A stretch of DNA of 64,000 nt, from NCBI GenBank assembly GCA_003994795.1, contig AP018269.1, positions 186,001 to 250,000 on the forward strand. Reading direction: 5' to 3'. Numbering within the stretch: the stretch's first letter is position 1; the number at the start of each line of letters is the position of its first letter. This DNA comes from Cylindrospermum sp. NIES-4074 (GTDB lineage Bacteria > Cyanobacteriota > Cyanobacteriia > Cyanobacteriales > Nostocaceae). The notes below the pieces were generated by a model. The model ran no database searches. It was given only the letters and a program-made list of their open reading frames with translations, and was not told where the DNA came from. This document shows, one piece after another, positions 1 through 9,025 of the stretch. The position numbers were made by a program, and so were the translations under genes.

Positions 1-436
1 TAATTACTACCCCAAATTCGATGGGGTTGGGAACGCGGGTTAAAATTAAAGTGGCTTTTGACTGTTTTTGTTTGTGAAATGCGATCGCAGCTGAAAGATC
101 AAAATCTGTGATGCTATCTCCACTAATCACCAAAAAAGTTTCATCCAGGAGTTCGGCAATATTTTTTACACAGCCTGCTGTCCCTAGCGGCTGGTCTTCT
201 TCCACAGCGTAAGTCATCTGCACGCCAAAATCACTGCCATCGAGAAAGTAGTCCCGCAGGACATCAGGTAGGTAGTGCAATGTCGCAATAACTTCTGTGA
301 TTTGATGCCGTTTGAGGAGATTGATGATATGTTCTGCGATCGGTCGATTGAGAATTGGTACCATTGGTTTGGGCAAATCGCAAGTTAAAGGACGTAACCG
401 CGTCCCCGAACCACCTGCCATTAGTACTGCACGCAT
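1..436 (-). CDS. Mannose-1-phosphate guanylyltransferase-like nucleotidyltransferase (5' part)
   Basis: This is the first 145 codons of a minus-strand gene that continues beyond the left edge. The translation starts [18 protein letters not shown], the nucleotide-binding signature of the NTP_transferase family, followed by [12 protein letters not shown] and later [10 protein letters not shown] and [12 protein letters not shown]. These are the conserved sugar-nucleotidyltransferase blocks. Such enzymes join a sugar-1-phosphate to an NTP in the cytoplasm. In cyanobacteria a protein with this start is usually a long mannose-1-phosphate guanylyltransferase fused to a phosphomannomutase-like half; that half would lie outside the window, so the fusion is inferred. 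The start is the ATG whose complement is at 434-436. Glucose-1-phosphate uridylyl- or thymidylyltransferase remain possible. Confidence 0.8.
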   Translation of the reverse strand, partial: MRAVLMAGGSGTRLRPLTCDLPKPMVPILNRPIAEHIINLLKRHQITEVIATLHYLPDVLRDYFLDGSDFGVQMTYAVEEDQPLGTAGCVKNIAELLDETFLVISGDSITDFDLSAAIAFHKQKQSKATLILTRVPNPIEFGVVI

Positions 437-891
437 AATTCCCTCCTTAGCTATTTGCAGCATTCGCTGCTTCAAAACCCGCGCGATATCTTGTGTTCTT
501 CTTTCTTTAGTCTCCTATGAATCTTGAATTTTGTGGAACTTCCACAAGAGGCATCTGATAAAAAATAAGTATATTTACTCAATACTCTAGGGTGTTTACC
601 AAGAGAAAATTGAGCAAGCACACTGCTTGTAAATAGGAAATTTTGGCGCTACTAGGCTATGTTAACGAATAATTTATTTGAGACTTCTTGCGACTATTCT
701 ATCGTTACCATAGGTAATTTTTTTCTTAACTGAAACCTAGCTACTATACGGGAAGCTATTTTACAATAGAATCACCAAATTAAAATGTCGAAGAATGAGG
801 AGTTTATTTATACTTTTTCAGTCCTGGTAATCGAGTGCCTACATTGTGTGGCAATAGTTAGCTAAAATTTTGTTAGTTAATAAGGGAGTTG
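437..891. other. Intergenic region, AT-rich, no gene seen
   Basis: About 450 bases lie between two divergently transcribed genes. The stretch is AT-rich, has stops in all frames and holds no clear hairpin or known RNA. It presumably contains the promoters of both genes. A purine-rich ribosome-binding site (AGGGAG, about 883-888) precedes the small gene on the right. Confidence 0.5.
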
Positions 892-1089
892 ATGGGAATG
901 GGTAACTTAATTATTTTTGTTGTGGTTGTTGGTTATGGAATTGGTGTTTGGAAGTTCTGGACTGGGTTTGAGAAAACTAACTTTACTAAAAGCTTACCAA
1001 ATCGCATTGCTTTGGCTTTGCTATGGCCAGCTTTGTTTATTGCCAATCCATCCTATCGACGTAATTTCCAAAAGGCACTTAAGGGTTAG
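892..1089 (+). CDS. Small conserved hydrophobic protein
   Basis: A 65-residue protein (63 if the second ATG at 898 is used). The first 20 residues are strongly hydrophobic (LIIFVVVVGYGIGVWKF) and look like one membrane segment. A second short hydrophobic stretch (IALALLWPALFIA) is followed by a basic tail with YRRNFQKALKG. This resembles small membrane-associated proteins common in cyanobacterial genomes, but I recognise no function. AGGGAG sits 3 bases before ATG 892 and 9 bases before ATG 898, so spacing favours 898. It stands alone on the plus strand between two minus-strand genes. Confidence 0.6.
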   Translation: MGMGNLIIFVVVVGYGIGVWKFWTGFEKTNFTKSLPNRIALALLWPALFIANPSYRRNFQKALKG

Positions 1090-1220
1090 TGATTAACTTT
1101 AAATTAATTTAGCAGCATTTAGTTTGCTAATATTCCCTAGCAGAGCCAGGGAAGTTACAAAACAAATTTTTAATTGATAATTCTTAATTGTTCTGCTAAT
1201 TAAGAATTGTCAACTACCAT

Positions 1221-1625
1221 TTATTTGCCATTGGTCAGCAGATGGATGGCTGCACCCGCAACTGCACCATCAACTGCATCACCAAGGGTATCTTTGCCAC
1301 CGCGAGTAACTGCACCAGTCGCAGTGCTAGCTGCTGCACCTACTCCGATATCTTGACCCAAGTTACGGTGTTTGCGATGATAGCGGCTTCTAGTGCCATT
1401 AACTGCATTCACAGCGGCACCAGCTGCTGCACCCTTAACAGCATTATTTAATACAGAACCACGTCCTCTCACTGCCCCAGATGTGACACTAGCAGCAGCA
1501 CCAATGCCCACATCTCTTAATATTTGGTCATCAGCAGCAGCTGGTTTAGCAGGAACTAAAGTCACACTAGCTAAACTTGCAGTTATGAAGCTGGTGATCA
1601 ATGTGCGTTTCCAGATTAGATTCAT
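1221..1625 (-). CDS. Secreted Gly/Ala-rich (glycine-zipper-like) protein
   Basis: A 134-residue protein with a clear N-terminal signal peptide: a basic start (MNLIWKR), a hydrophobic core (TSFITASLASVTLV) and an AxA-type cleavage region around PAAADDQ, near residue 31. The mature part is built from repeated glycine/alanine blocks such as IGVGAAASTATGAV and GAVAGAAIHLL, alternating with short basic stretches (RYHRKHR). This composition is typical of glycine-zipper proteins that associate with or insert into the outer membrane. The two halves resemble each other (DVGIGAAASVTSGAV against DIGVGAAASTATGAV), which suggests an internal duplication. Function is unknown. The gene stands alone. Confidence 0.65.
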   Translation of the reverse strand: MNLIWKRTLITSFITASLASVTLVPAKPAAADDQILRDVGIGAAASVTSGAVRGRGSVLNNAVKGAAAGAAVNAVNGTRSRYHRKHRNLGQDIGVGAAASTATGAVTRGGKDTLGDAVDGAVAGAAIHLLTNGK

Positions 1626-1812
1626 GGTCGTACCTTATCCAAGAATTAAACGATTAGAAAAAACCGCAGTTTTTGCTGTGGTAAATAACCTGATTCTTCG
1701 CCAGTAAACAGCAAAGGTCGCGTGCATGAGATCATCTTTAGGATGACACTAACAAAGGCTTTTGTGCATCTACTAAAAGTACGATTTAGCAAATACAGCT
1801 ATTGATTGTTAA

Positions 1813-2082
1813 CTAAAAAGCTTGAATCCATTCTTTTACAGAGTATTCAGTCCAGATGCCGTTTTGCCAGTAGGGGTCAGCTTCAATCAACTGACGTACC
1901 GTCGCTTCGTCTTCTGCTTCATAAATGCCAAAAACTTGAGTAACATCTTTGGTTGGGCCAATAGTAATCAATACACCAGATTCTTTCTGTTTTTGTAATC
2001 CGTCTAAATGCGCTTGACGATAGGGTTCACGTTTTTCTAAAACGCCTTCGCAGTATGTTCCCCACAATACATATTTGGTCAT
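1813..2082 (-). CDS. YciI family protein
   Basis: An 89-residue protein with the compact alpha/beta layout of the YciI/YCII family: a first strand (KYVLWGTYCEG), a helix with a conserved histidine (REPYRQAHLDGLQ), a glycine strand (SGVLITIGPT), an FGIYEAED strand and the terminal block LIEADPYWQNGIW. The histidine and the aspartate of the ADPY block are the residues thought to be active in this fold. The length is full for the family. Members are small cytoplasmic enzymes of mostly unknown substrate. The gene is monocistronic and no regulatory site is evident. Confidence 0.8.
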   Translation of the reverse strand: MTKYVLWGTYCEGVLEKREPYRQAHLDGLQKQKESGVLITIGPTKDVTQVFGIYEAEDEATVRQLIEADPYWQNGIWTEYSVKEWIQAF

Positions 2083-2207
2083 AATTGCTTGTTACTCCTA
2101 CTAGTTAACGCACTGATATTGTAGAGTTCGTTGTCACAAAGATGCAACGCATCATCATCAGTGTGATGAAATTTGTGGAAAGATAAAGATGTTGAGTCGT
2201 CTCCAGC

Positions 2208-2432
2208 ATGACAATTATGAACGCCGTAGAGCTATTTCCTACCCTGCGAAATCTAAATCGTGCAGAGAAGCTGAAAGTAATGCAGTTTCTAGTTTCAGAG
2301 TTATCTAGAGATGAGGAGCCATCATTAGAGCAGGGTGCAACCTATGCTATTTTATCTCCGCTTAATTCCCACGCTGCCGCTCATAAACTTGCTCAACTAC
2401 TGGAATCGGATAGACAAACTCACGATGCGTAA
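2208..2432 (+). CDS. Small conserved hypothetical protein
   Basis: A 74-residue protein; the second Met (217) is an alternative start. It has an amphipathic helical N-terminal half (FPTLRNLNRAEKLKVMQFLVSELS), an acidic linker, then YAILSPLNSHAAAHKLAQLLESD. The pattern RAEKLKVMQFLVSEL is common in short cyanobacterial proteins, often encoded beside small toxin-like or plasmid-type genes. Here there is no downstream partner: pheT lies convergently to the right. I cannot assign a function. An antitoxin-like role is possible but not supported by context. Confidence 0.5.
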   Translation: MTIMNAVELFPTLRNLNRAEKLKVMQFLVSELSRDEEPSLEQGATYAILSPLNSHAAAHKLAQLLESDRQTHDA

Positions 2433-2524
2433 TCTTCAAAGATTTTCCTTTACAGAGGCATACGATACGTTTGGTGTTCCCGATGGGTAATAAGAAGTGG
2501 GAATTGGGAACTAGAAAAAATTCT

Positions 2525-2590
2525 TAACCATCACCAATTACCAATTACCCATTACCAATTACCAATTACCCATTACCCATCACCAATTAA
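2525..2590. repeat. Heptanucleotide tandem repeat array (CCAATTA/CCCATTA)
   Basis: About nine 7-base units of the type CCAATTA or CCCATTA run directly up to the stop codon of pheT. This is a short tandemly repeated repetitive (STRR) sequence of the kind found throughout heterocystous cyanobacteria. It is transcribed as the 3' end of the pheT message. Confidence 0.85.
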
Positions 2591-5026
2591 TTAACTTCGC
2601 AAACTAACGCCGAATTTTTCCACTAAAGCATCACGAACTTTATTGTGTACTGGTTCGACTTCTGTATCGGTGAGAGTGCGATCGCCAGATCGATAAATTA
2701 AGCGGAAGGCTAAACTCCTTTGTCCTGGGGGGACGTTCTCACCGCGATACTCATCAAACAATTCTACAGACTCCAGCAACCCTTTACCAGCCTTGGTGAT
2801 CACCTTTTCAATTTCCGAGACTGTTACCTTAATGGGTGAGAAAAAGGCAATATCGCGATCGCTAGCTGGATAGGTAGAATAAGGATGGAATTTGGGCATG
2901 AGGATTTCGTCTTGCTCTAGCGAATTCAACAGCACATTTAAGTTCACTTGGAAAGCGTAGACTGAATCTGGTAAGCCTTTATCTCGTCGCAGTTGGGGGT
3001 GGAGTTGTCCAAAAGTACCCAATCTGTTACCACGTGACCATAGGGAAGCAGTGCGTCCTGGGTGCAAACGTGGATCTCGCTGGTCTGGTTGAAATTCCAC
3101 ATCCAAGCTAAGTTGCTGAAATACGCTTTCTAAAATACCTTTAGCTTCAAACCAGGTAATGGGTTCTTCTGTGCCGCTTCTTGACCATCTGCCAACGGTG
3201 CGATCGCCTCCTATTATCCCAGCTAACGCGTCAGTTTCTTGCAAACCATCTTCTTCTAGCCAGAAAATCCGCCCAATTTCAAAGCCGTTGAGAGAACCAT
3301 TCCCCTGCTCTAAGTTATATTGAAAAGCATCAACTAACCCAGCAATCAAGTCTGTTCGCAAAGCTGAATATTCTGCAAACAAAGGATTTGTCAAGACTAT
3401 CTGTCTTTCATCCCCTGGTTTAACTAAAGAATAGTTGATTAATTCTGTCAAGCCTTCCGCCCGCAGAAAAGCCCGCAATTTACGAATTATCTCCTGATCT
3501 AAAGGCAGATATCCAGCTTCCGCTTTATCTGGTAAAGTATCACAAAAATTGTCATAGCCATAGAGACGAGCAATTTCTTCAATTAAATCAATTTCCCGTT
3601 CTAAGTCGCGGTAACGATAGGGTGGAACTTTCACTATCCAACTGCTTTCCTCAGCCGCAGTTAGCTGACATCCCAATGCATTCAAGATTCTTTCTACATC
3701 TTCTGCTTCCAGTTCTCCGGTGTCCTCTCCCAAATCAATCGGCCCCAACACCTGATTAATCCGCTCTAAACGCAGTGTTATAGAATGAGACCAAGTAGCA
3801 GGATCGGGGCGCGTGTCGGCTATTTCTTGCTGGACAATAACGCCGCTAGCCAGTTCGCTGATTAATAATAAAGCACGGCGATTGGCTATTTCCAACTCAG
3901 CGCGGTTAACTCCCCGTTCATATCTGCCAGATGCTTCACTTCTTAACCCCACACTGCGAGAAGAACGACGGATAGCCACAGAATCGAATAAGGCAGCTTC
4001 TAAAACTAAGTTTTGAGTTCCTTCGTGGACTTCGCTTTCTTCTCCTCCCATCACCCCTGCAAGGGCAACTGGTCTATCATTAGCAGTGATTAACAAATTT
4101 TGGGTTGATAGAGTGCGGCTTTGTCCATCCAGGGTTTTGAGGGTTTCTCCAGCGTCCGCAAAGCGGACACCAACGGTGATTTTATCACTACCAGTTAGAG
4201 ATTTTAGGCGATCGCGATCGAAAGCGTGCAGAGGTTGTCCCCATTCCAACAACACATAGTTAGTAATATCCACCACATTATTAATCGGCCGCACCCCAGC
4301 AGCCCGCAACCGCTGTTGCAACCATTCGGGAGATGGGGCAATTTTTACTTGTTCAATTACCGTACCAATATAAGCCGGACAAGCTTGAGTATCAGTAATT
4401 TGCACAGCTAAATTTTCTCCCCCCTTAGTAATTGTCACCTCCCCAAGTTGAGGAATTGACAGTTGTCCACCAGTCAAGGCTGCAACTTCCCTCGCTACAC
4501 CCACCATACTCAAAGCATCAGCGCGATTAGCAGTAGCAGTGAGGTCTAAAATCACATCATCCAAACCCAACAACGGACGCACATCACTACCCAAAGACAG
4601 ATTTTCCTGGGTAAAAATATGAATTCCGTCTATATCGGTGGGTAAACCGAGTTCTTTTAAAGAACAAATCATCCCCTGAGACGGGACACCGCGCAACTTT
4701 GCGGGTTTAATTTTTAAATCGATATTGGGTAGATAAGTTCCTGTAGTTGCTACTGGCACATATATATCTGCGCGAACATTAGCCGCACCGCAAACAATAT
4801 TTAAAATCTCATCTCCACCCACATCTACTTGACAAACACTCAACTTATCTGCATTAGGGTGGGGTTGACGTTCAAGCACTTTCCCCACAACAACGCCATT
4901 TGCCCAAGTGCGACGGTCTTCAATATCTTCCACCTCAAACCCAGCCATCGTCAGGGTTTCGGCCAACTCCTCAGGGCTAAGTTTAATTTCTACTAGTTCC
5001 CGCAGCCAGTTTAGAGAAATACGCAT
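2591..5026 (-). CDS. pheT: Phenylalanine--tRNA ligase beta subunit
   Basis: An 811-residue protein of normal length for bacterial PheT, the beta subunit of the alpha2-beta2 synthetase that charges tRNA-Phe in the cytoplasm. The domains appear in order. An N-terminal segment ([14 protein letters not shown]) is followed by an EMAP/OB-type tRNA-binding domain ([21 protein letters not shown], about residues 45-65). The B3/B4 editing region and the B5 region follow; around residues 340-375 are [10 protein letters not shown] and [12 protein letters not shown] catalytic-like domain comes next, and a ferredoxin-fold anticodon-binding domain closes the protein ([11 protein letters not shown] to GVSLRS). 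The gene is solitary, as in many cyanobacteria where pheS lies elsewhere. A heptamer repeat abuts its stop codon. Confidence 0.97.
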   Translation of the reverse strand: MRISLNWLRELVEIKLSPEELAETLTMAGFEVEDIEDRRTWANGVVVGKVLERQPHPNADKLSVCQVDVGGDEILNIVCGAANVRADIYVPVATTGTYLPNIDLKIKPAKLRGVPSQGMICSLKELGLPTDIDGIHIFTQENLSLGSDVRPLLGLDDVILDLTATANRADALSMVGVAREVAALTGGQLSIPQLGEVTITKGGENLAVQITDTQACPAYIGTVIEQVKIAPSPEWLQQRLRAAGVRPINNVVDITNYVLLEWGQPLHAFDRDRLKSLTGSDKITVGVRFADAGETLKTLDGQSRTLSTQNLLITANDRPVALAGVMGGEESEVHEGTQNLVLEAALFDSVAIRRSSRSVGLRSEASGRYERGVNRAELEIANRRALLLISELASGVIVQQEIADTRPDPATWSHSITLRLERINQVLGPIDLGEDTGELEAEDVERILNALGCQLTAAEESSWIVKVPPYRYRDLEREIDLIEEIARLYGYDNFCDTLPDKAEAGYLPLDQEIIRKLRAFLRAEGLTELINYSLVKPGDERQIVLTNPLFAEYSALRTDLIAGLVDAFQYNLEQGNGSLNGFEIGRIFWLEEDGLQETDALAGIIGGDRTVGRWSRSGTEEPITWFEAKGILESVFQQLSLDVEFQPDQRDPRLHPGRTASLWSRGNRLGTFGQLHPQLRRDKGLPDSVYAFQVNLNVLLNSLEQDEILMPKFHPYSTYPASDRDIAFFSPIKVTVSEIEKVITKAGKGLLESVELFDEYRGENVPPGQRSLAFRLIYRSGDRTLTDTEVEPVHNKVRDALVEKFGVSLRS

Positions 5027-5306
5027 GAATTGTGCTTGTTTTAGGAATCGTCTTTTGCTCTAATTTTAGGGTGTCTGCGAAGGAATTCAAAATCAAAGAT
5101 TCTCAATCGTCTCAGAAGCCAGATCAGACTGCGGTATCAACGATGACTTTTATCTCTGCGGCGCTGTTGCTTACAGTCTACCAAAATTGTATTAACCTGA
5201 AAATTCTATAATTTGCACACCATCATTCAATGCAACTCTTGTGGGGTGGGCATCTTGCCCGCCCTTATTGTGCTTTCTTAAAAACGTGACAGCTTACTTA
5301 CACCTA
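5027..5306. other. Intergenic region with half of a GTGGGC hairpin repeat
   Basis: The region upstream of pheT contains, at about 5237-5266, the block CTTGTGGGGTGGGCATCTTG followed by CCCGCCC. This matches the left half of the longer inverted repeat at 41819-41880. GGGCATCTTGCCC within it forms a small hairpin. It is a dispersed intergenic repeat and no gene is seen. Confidence 0.6.
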
Positions 5307-5666
5307 TCATTCTATATAAAACTGGTCACTAACTTCAACCCCATCTTCCGTTACTTCCACGTATTCAAAACTGCCGATGATATATTGGTCTTTACACAAT
5401 TGCCGCAGTTGCTGCAAAAATACTTTTGTCTCATCAAGTGTACCAGACATATTACCCTCTAATAAAAAACTTGATGCCACCCCTTCATTATCCATTGCAT
5501 TGTAACAATACAAATAAAGTCGCTCATCTTCGTATAAAATCTCTTCACCAGAAAGCCTAATTTTAATATTCAAATCCTCACTCTGCACCCAATTTTTCAA
5601 AAGATTGGCTACAACCTGATAATCACCAGAATATATACTTCCGTAAAATGCTGTTCTATTTATCAT
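5307..5666 (-). CDS. Hypothetical acidic protein (immunity-like)
   Basis: A 119-residue, acidic, single-domain protein with alternating strands and helices (NRTAFYGSIYSGDYQVVANLL; LAMD-like YCYNAMDNEGVA; FLQQLRQLCKDQYIIGSFEYVEV). It has no signal peptide or membrane segment, so it is cytoplasmic. I do not recognise the family. Size, acidity and position next to other orphan accessory genes resemble immunity proteins of polymorphic toxin systems, but that is inference only. It is the last of three same-strand genes separated by 90-105 bases, so cotranscription is possible. Confidence 0.5.
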   Translation of the reverse strand: MINRTAFYGSIYSGDYQVVANLLKNWVQSEDLNIKIRLSGEEILYEDERLYLYCYNAMDNEGVASSFLLEGNMSGTLDETKVFLQQLRQLCKDQYIIGSFEYVEVTEDGVEVSDQFYIE

Positions 5667-5754
5667 TTTTCCTTAAATATTTTTAACGAGAGAGTCAGAT
5701 GTGAAATCAAAATAACACACCCACGAAGAAGGTATATCAACGTACTTTACTTTT

Positions 5755-7233
5755 TTAAACAGATACTTTTGTATTAGGTAGAGCTTTTTTGAGACGCTCA
5801 ATTTCTTTTTGGGGAGCGTCACTATCCAATCGCAGAATTTGTAAAAATGGCATTTTGAACAAAACTTCAGGAATATGTCCAGTTCTTAAATCCATAAGCG
5901 TCAAAGTTTGCAAATTAGTCAACCGACTTAAGGAGTCTGGTAGGCTTGTAATACTTTTAGAGCCAAAAAAATGTAGCTCTTTTAAATTATGTAAATTACC
6001 AATATTATTAGGTAATTTATTTAAATAATAGCATTGTAAATCTAGCTCCTCTAAAGCGGATAAATTACTAATTTCATCTGGCAAAGCATAAATAAAACTT
6101 CCGCTAATTTTTAGTTTTTGTAATTGATGCAAATTACCAATTCTGGAGGAAATCAAAAAATGGCTCCTTCTATCCATGTAAGAACTCATATGGATATCTA
6201 AATTTTTCAAATTTTTTAGTTCAAAGATAGGTTGTGGCACTTCTAAAAATCCGCAATATTGTACACTTAGTTCTTCAAGAGCATCGAGTTCTGAAAACTC
6301 AGCAGGTAAATCTTTGAGTTTACCTATGCTTTCTAGAGTTAAGCTTTTCAAGTTACTCAAGTTGCTAATCTCTGGTGGTAAACATTCTAATCCAGGTATA
6401 TTTATATAGAGAGACTGAAGATTATTTAATTGACAAATACCTGCTGGTAAATAGTTAATTTCGCTCAAATATAATTCGAGTGATTGCAGATTGAGTGCTT
6501 GAAGATTTTTTAACTGATTAATGTCTGTAGTTAGTTGTGTTAAATCTGTATTAGTAGACAAATGTAATGTTAACTTGTCATTCTCAAATTCCAATAAATG
6601 ACGACAAATTTCGACCAGACTTAAACTAGTTGCTTGCAAACAAAAATCAATAGCTCCTTCTTTAGTCCAGATTAATGTAGCATGACCAAAAGCATTAATA
6701 TCTAGTTCTGGAAATTTTAAAAATGGTTCCATCCAGTAATCAGCTTCATGAGTTTCGCAGGGAGAAGATATAGCACAAAAGTATTCATCTCTTCTCTGTG
6801 AATAGATAAATTGGGCTATTTCCATTAATCTATCGCTAGCACATTTCTTCAACAGTACTTCTAGCCTTAGATGAAAGTCTACAGCCTTAGTTACTGAATT
6901 TTTGTCACGAGGAAAATCTTCTTCATAAAAAATATATGCCGCTAATATATCAGTAAGCCAAAATTGTAATTCTTCAGTTTTATTTGCTGGTTCGGCAATA
7001 AATAAAAGGCTTTCACAGCGTTGTTCTCTTGCAGACAAATTATAATCCAGCCCTAAATTTAAGGTTTCACCCCGTTGTTCAAAGTAGCTTGTCGCTAGTG
7101 CAACTGCTTCTTCTCTCTCATTGGTTTCTTGCCAATTACTGAGGTATTTGCATATCGGATACCACATCAATATAGGCTGCGTCTCGTGATTCAGGAGTTG
7201 AGAGAATTCGGATAAATTTTTTGGTTCAGTCAT
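5755..7233 (-). CDS. Leucine-rich-repeat protein
   Basis: A 492-residue protein. Residues 1 to about 215 form a non-repetitive domain with Trp/Cys-rich helices (PILMWYPICKYLSNWQETNE; DYWMEPFLKFPELDINAFGH) that I do not recognise. From about residue 230 to 480 there are roughly ten leucine-rich repeats of about 23 residues, for example LPAGICQLNNLQSLYI, LPPEISNLSNLKSLTL and LPDSLSRLTNLQTLTL. The LP..I..L.NL..L pattern is the plant/bacterial intracellular LRR type, used as a protein-binding surface. No signal peptide is present. Its partner is unknown. It lies between two unknown small genes on the same strand. Confidence 0.75.
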   Translation of the reverse strand: MTEPKNLSEFSQLLNHETQPILMWYPICKYLSNWQETNEREEAVALATSYFEQRGETLNLGLDYNLSAREQRCESLLFIAEPANKTEELQFWLTDILAAYIFYEEDFPRDKNSVTKAVDFHLRLEVLLKKCASDRLMEIAQFIYSQRRDEYFCAISSPCETHEADYWMEPFLKFPELDINAFGHATLIWTKEGAIDFCLQATSLSLVEICRHLLEFENDKLTLHLSTNTDLTQLTTDINQLKNLQALNLQSLELYLSEINYLPAGICQLNNLQSLYINIPGLECLPPEISNLSNLKSLTLESIGKLKDLPAEFSELDALEELSVQYCGFLEVPQPIFELKNLKNLDIHMSSYMDRRSHFLISSRIGNLHQLQKLKISGSFIYALPDEISNLSALEELDLQCYYLNKLPNNIGNLHNLKELHFFGSKSITSLPDSLSRLTNLQTLTLMDLRTGHIPEVLFKMPFLQILRLDSDAPQKEIERLKKALPNTKVSV

Positions 7234-7338
7234 GAGTGTTTAAAAATGAGGATTTTGAGCCTAAATAATCATAATTTTTATAATCTTCCTCTAGGGTTCC
7301 AAAATTCCAAGTAGCTTCGCATTTTTTCAAGATATCCG

Positions 7339-7947
7339 TCAAACAGAAGGAATAGTACTGTTAGCAATTGCCTGGGGTAAATGGTATCCGTTATCGTAAA
7401 ATTCAGGATCTGGCAAATAATCTTTTACTTCTGAGAGATAGGCACTATCACCATATAAAAGGTCATAACCAGTATAATTCCTACCATCGCCATCATATTC
7501 AAAGATATACCTCAATTCATCGTCTGGTTCCCAATAATATTTTAAAAGTTCAAATACTTTGTAATCCTTATCCATATGAATTTCCATTAAAGGTTTTTGA
7601 TTTTCATTGGATAAAATTTCTGTAACGTTTGTCAGTTCTCCTAAAGAACTAAAAAAAAATATACTTTCCCATGTATAGCCCTGTATTTTTGCTAAGTTCT
7701 GCCGTACTGTAAACTTTACGTTTTGATAGTTATGAAAATGGAATGCTTTAACATCCTCATACGCCTGATTATTAATATTGTAATAATTTACTGTGGACAG
7801 GGTACAATTACTATATAATTCGGTTTTTTCTAAATATTCATCATCTCTAAAGTAGGCTTTAGTGTATGTTGTTAGTTTTTGAGTCTCTTCAAAAGAAACT
7901 TCCTCATCGTCTTCTACTAAAATATCGTTATAATACCTAATTTTCAT
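7339..7947 (-). CDS. Hypothetical Tyr/Asp-rich protein
   Basis: A 202-residue acidic protein, unusually rich in Tyr, Asp and Asn (KIRYYNDILVEDDEEVSFEE; IFEYDGDGRNYTGYDLLYGD). It has no signal peptide or membrane segment. The C-terminal half carries a repeated D-G-D-G-like acidic loop. I do not recognise the family. Its composition is like single-domain immunity or adaptor proteins, and it precedes the LRR gene by about 105 bases on the same strand. The low GC content of this stretch compared with pheT hints at an accessory or acquired segment. Confidence 0.5.
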   Translation of the reverse strand: MKIRYYNDILVEDDEEVSFEETQKLTTYTKAYFRDDEYLEKTELYSNCTLSTVNYYNINNQAYEDVKAFHFHNYQNVKFTVRQNLAKIQGYTWESIFFFSSLGELTNVTEILSNENQKPLMEIHMDKDYKVFELLKYYWEPDDELRYIFEYDGDGRNYTGYDLLYGDSAYLSEVKDYLPDPEFYDNGYHLPQAIANSTIPSV

Positions 7948-8116
7948 TTTTAGACCTTCATAATTTCAAATATGGCTTAAGAGCTAACTCGTTTGAACTC
8001 TTCATCACGGAAACAACAATTGTTAAGTTTGGAGACTATTTATTGATTTTTGATTATGACATATCGTTAATCTCTATTCATTGAGGCTGGAATTTAATTA
8101 AAATGCCTCGGTTGAT

Positions 8117-8830
8117 TTACCTTTGATTATAGAATTGTTCAATAATATCTTGAATAGAATTAGCAATAATTTGGCGTTGATAAATAGGATTTGGAGATAT
8201 TACTGTACGTTGATATAAGTTTAATAATAACTCTAATATCTCTGCTTGAAGTTTTTCTTCATTGAGGCGCTGAATAACTTTTGTTAAACACTGAACGTAT
8301 GGGGTGATGGTTGCATCAAAAGAGTTTCTCTGAATAGGCTGCGCTAATTCTTCACTTTGGCGCTGAATTGGCTGCTCTTTGGTGGTTGGTTTCACCGTAT
8401 GAAAGCGATTGTCTAACCATTTAGCCTGAAAATTTGGACTGACATTCACTATGTCAATATGTTTTGCTTGAAGTGCTTTAAGTTGTATAGATTCCCGATA
8501 ACTTTCTTTAGAAGTAAAAAGTGGTTCCTTGTTGGACTTAGCTTGACCTTTGGCTTCAGCGAAGCGTTGAACAAGTGGGGTGATGGATGCCGATAAAGGC
8601 TGTTTCTGAAGTTGAGCTTGCCTAGTTTCTATGGTTCTAAGCAAGATGTTATTTTTGAGCCATTCCTCGGTTGTCCGTGGCTTAACAGTATTTATGGGCT
8701 GCTCTGAGGCTTCAGTGTTGCTCTCTTGATAAGGGTTTGTCCAAGACTTTGCTTGATTTAAAAAACTGCTTTTCTTGGGAGTTGAGTTGTTCCCGAAAGA
8801 TGGCTTCTGGATCTTGTTGTGGCGGGACAT
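8117..8830 (-). CDS. Hypothetical protein resembling eCIS-linked / DUF4157-type leader proteins
   Basis: A 237-residue, largely disordered, Gln/Lys/Ser-rich protein. The N-terminus (MSRHNKIQKPSFGNNSTPKK then SFLNQAKSWTNPYQES) has the style of the leader found on cyanobacterial proteins loaded into extracellular contractile injection systems. The body has the characteristic repeats QPIQRQSEELAQPIQR and a duplicated segment (SASITPLVQRFAEA; DATITPYVQCLTKV). No HExxH metalloprotease motif of DUF4157 is present, and no toxin domain follows. A helical C-terminal domain (EEKLQAEILELLLNLYQRT) ends the protein. The call is by resemblance only. No injection-system structural genes are in the window. 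Confidence 0.45.
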   Translation of the reverse strand: MSRHNKIQKPSFGNNSTPKKSSFLNQAKSWTNPYQESNTEASEQPINTVKPRTTEEWLKNNILLRTIETRQAQLQKQPLSASITPLVQRFAEAKGQAKSNKEPLFTSKESYRESIQLKALQAKHIDIVNVSPNFQAKWLDNRFHTVKPTTKEQPIQRQSEELAQPIQRNSFDATITPYVQCLTKVIQRLNEEKLQAEILELLLNLYQRTVISPNPIYQRQIIANSIQDIIEQFYNQR

Positions 8831-9025
8831 AAGTAATTTTTATGATACTTGTCATTATAGTATTTGCACTAGAAAACCCTAGTATCTTACTTTCTGGCAA
8901 GTACGCAAAAAAATCTGATGCTTGAGTATCTCCCTCTTTCATGGCTTTGGGGTAAAGTGCCGAAATTGCATCACGAAAAATCAATAGTTTTGCCTTAGTT
9001 TGAGAGAAGAGGGTTATTTACTTAA

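Noticed and set aside
2525-2590. Possible CRISPR array
   Set aside because: Units are 7 bases long without spacers; it is a heptamer tandem repeat. The 21-bp array at 43292 also lacks spacers.
8712-8984. 90-residue minus-strand reading frame overlapping the eCIS-like gene
   Set aside because: It overlaps the real gene in another frame for over 100 bases, its upstream part has no recognisable domain and no ribosome-binding site is seen.
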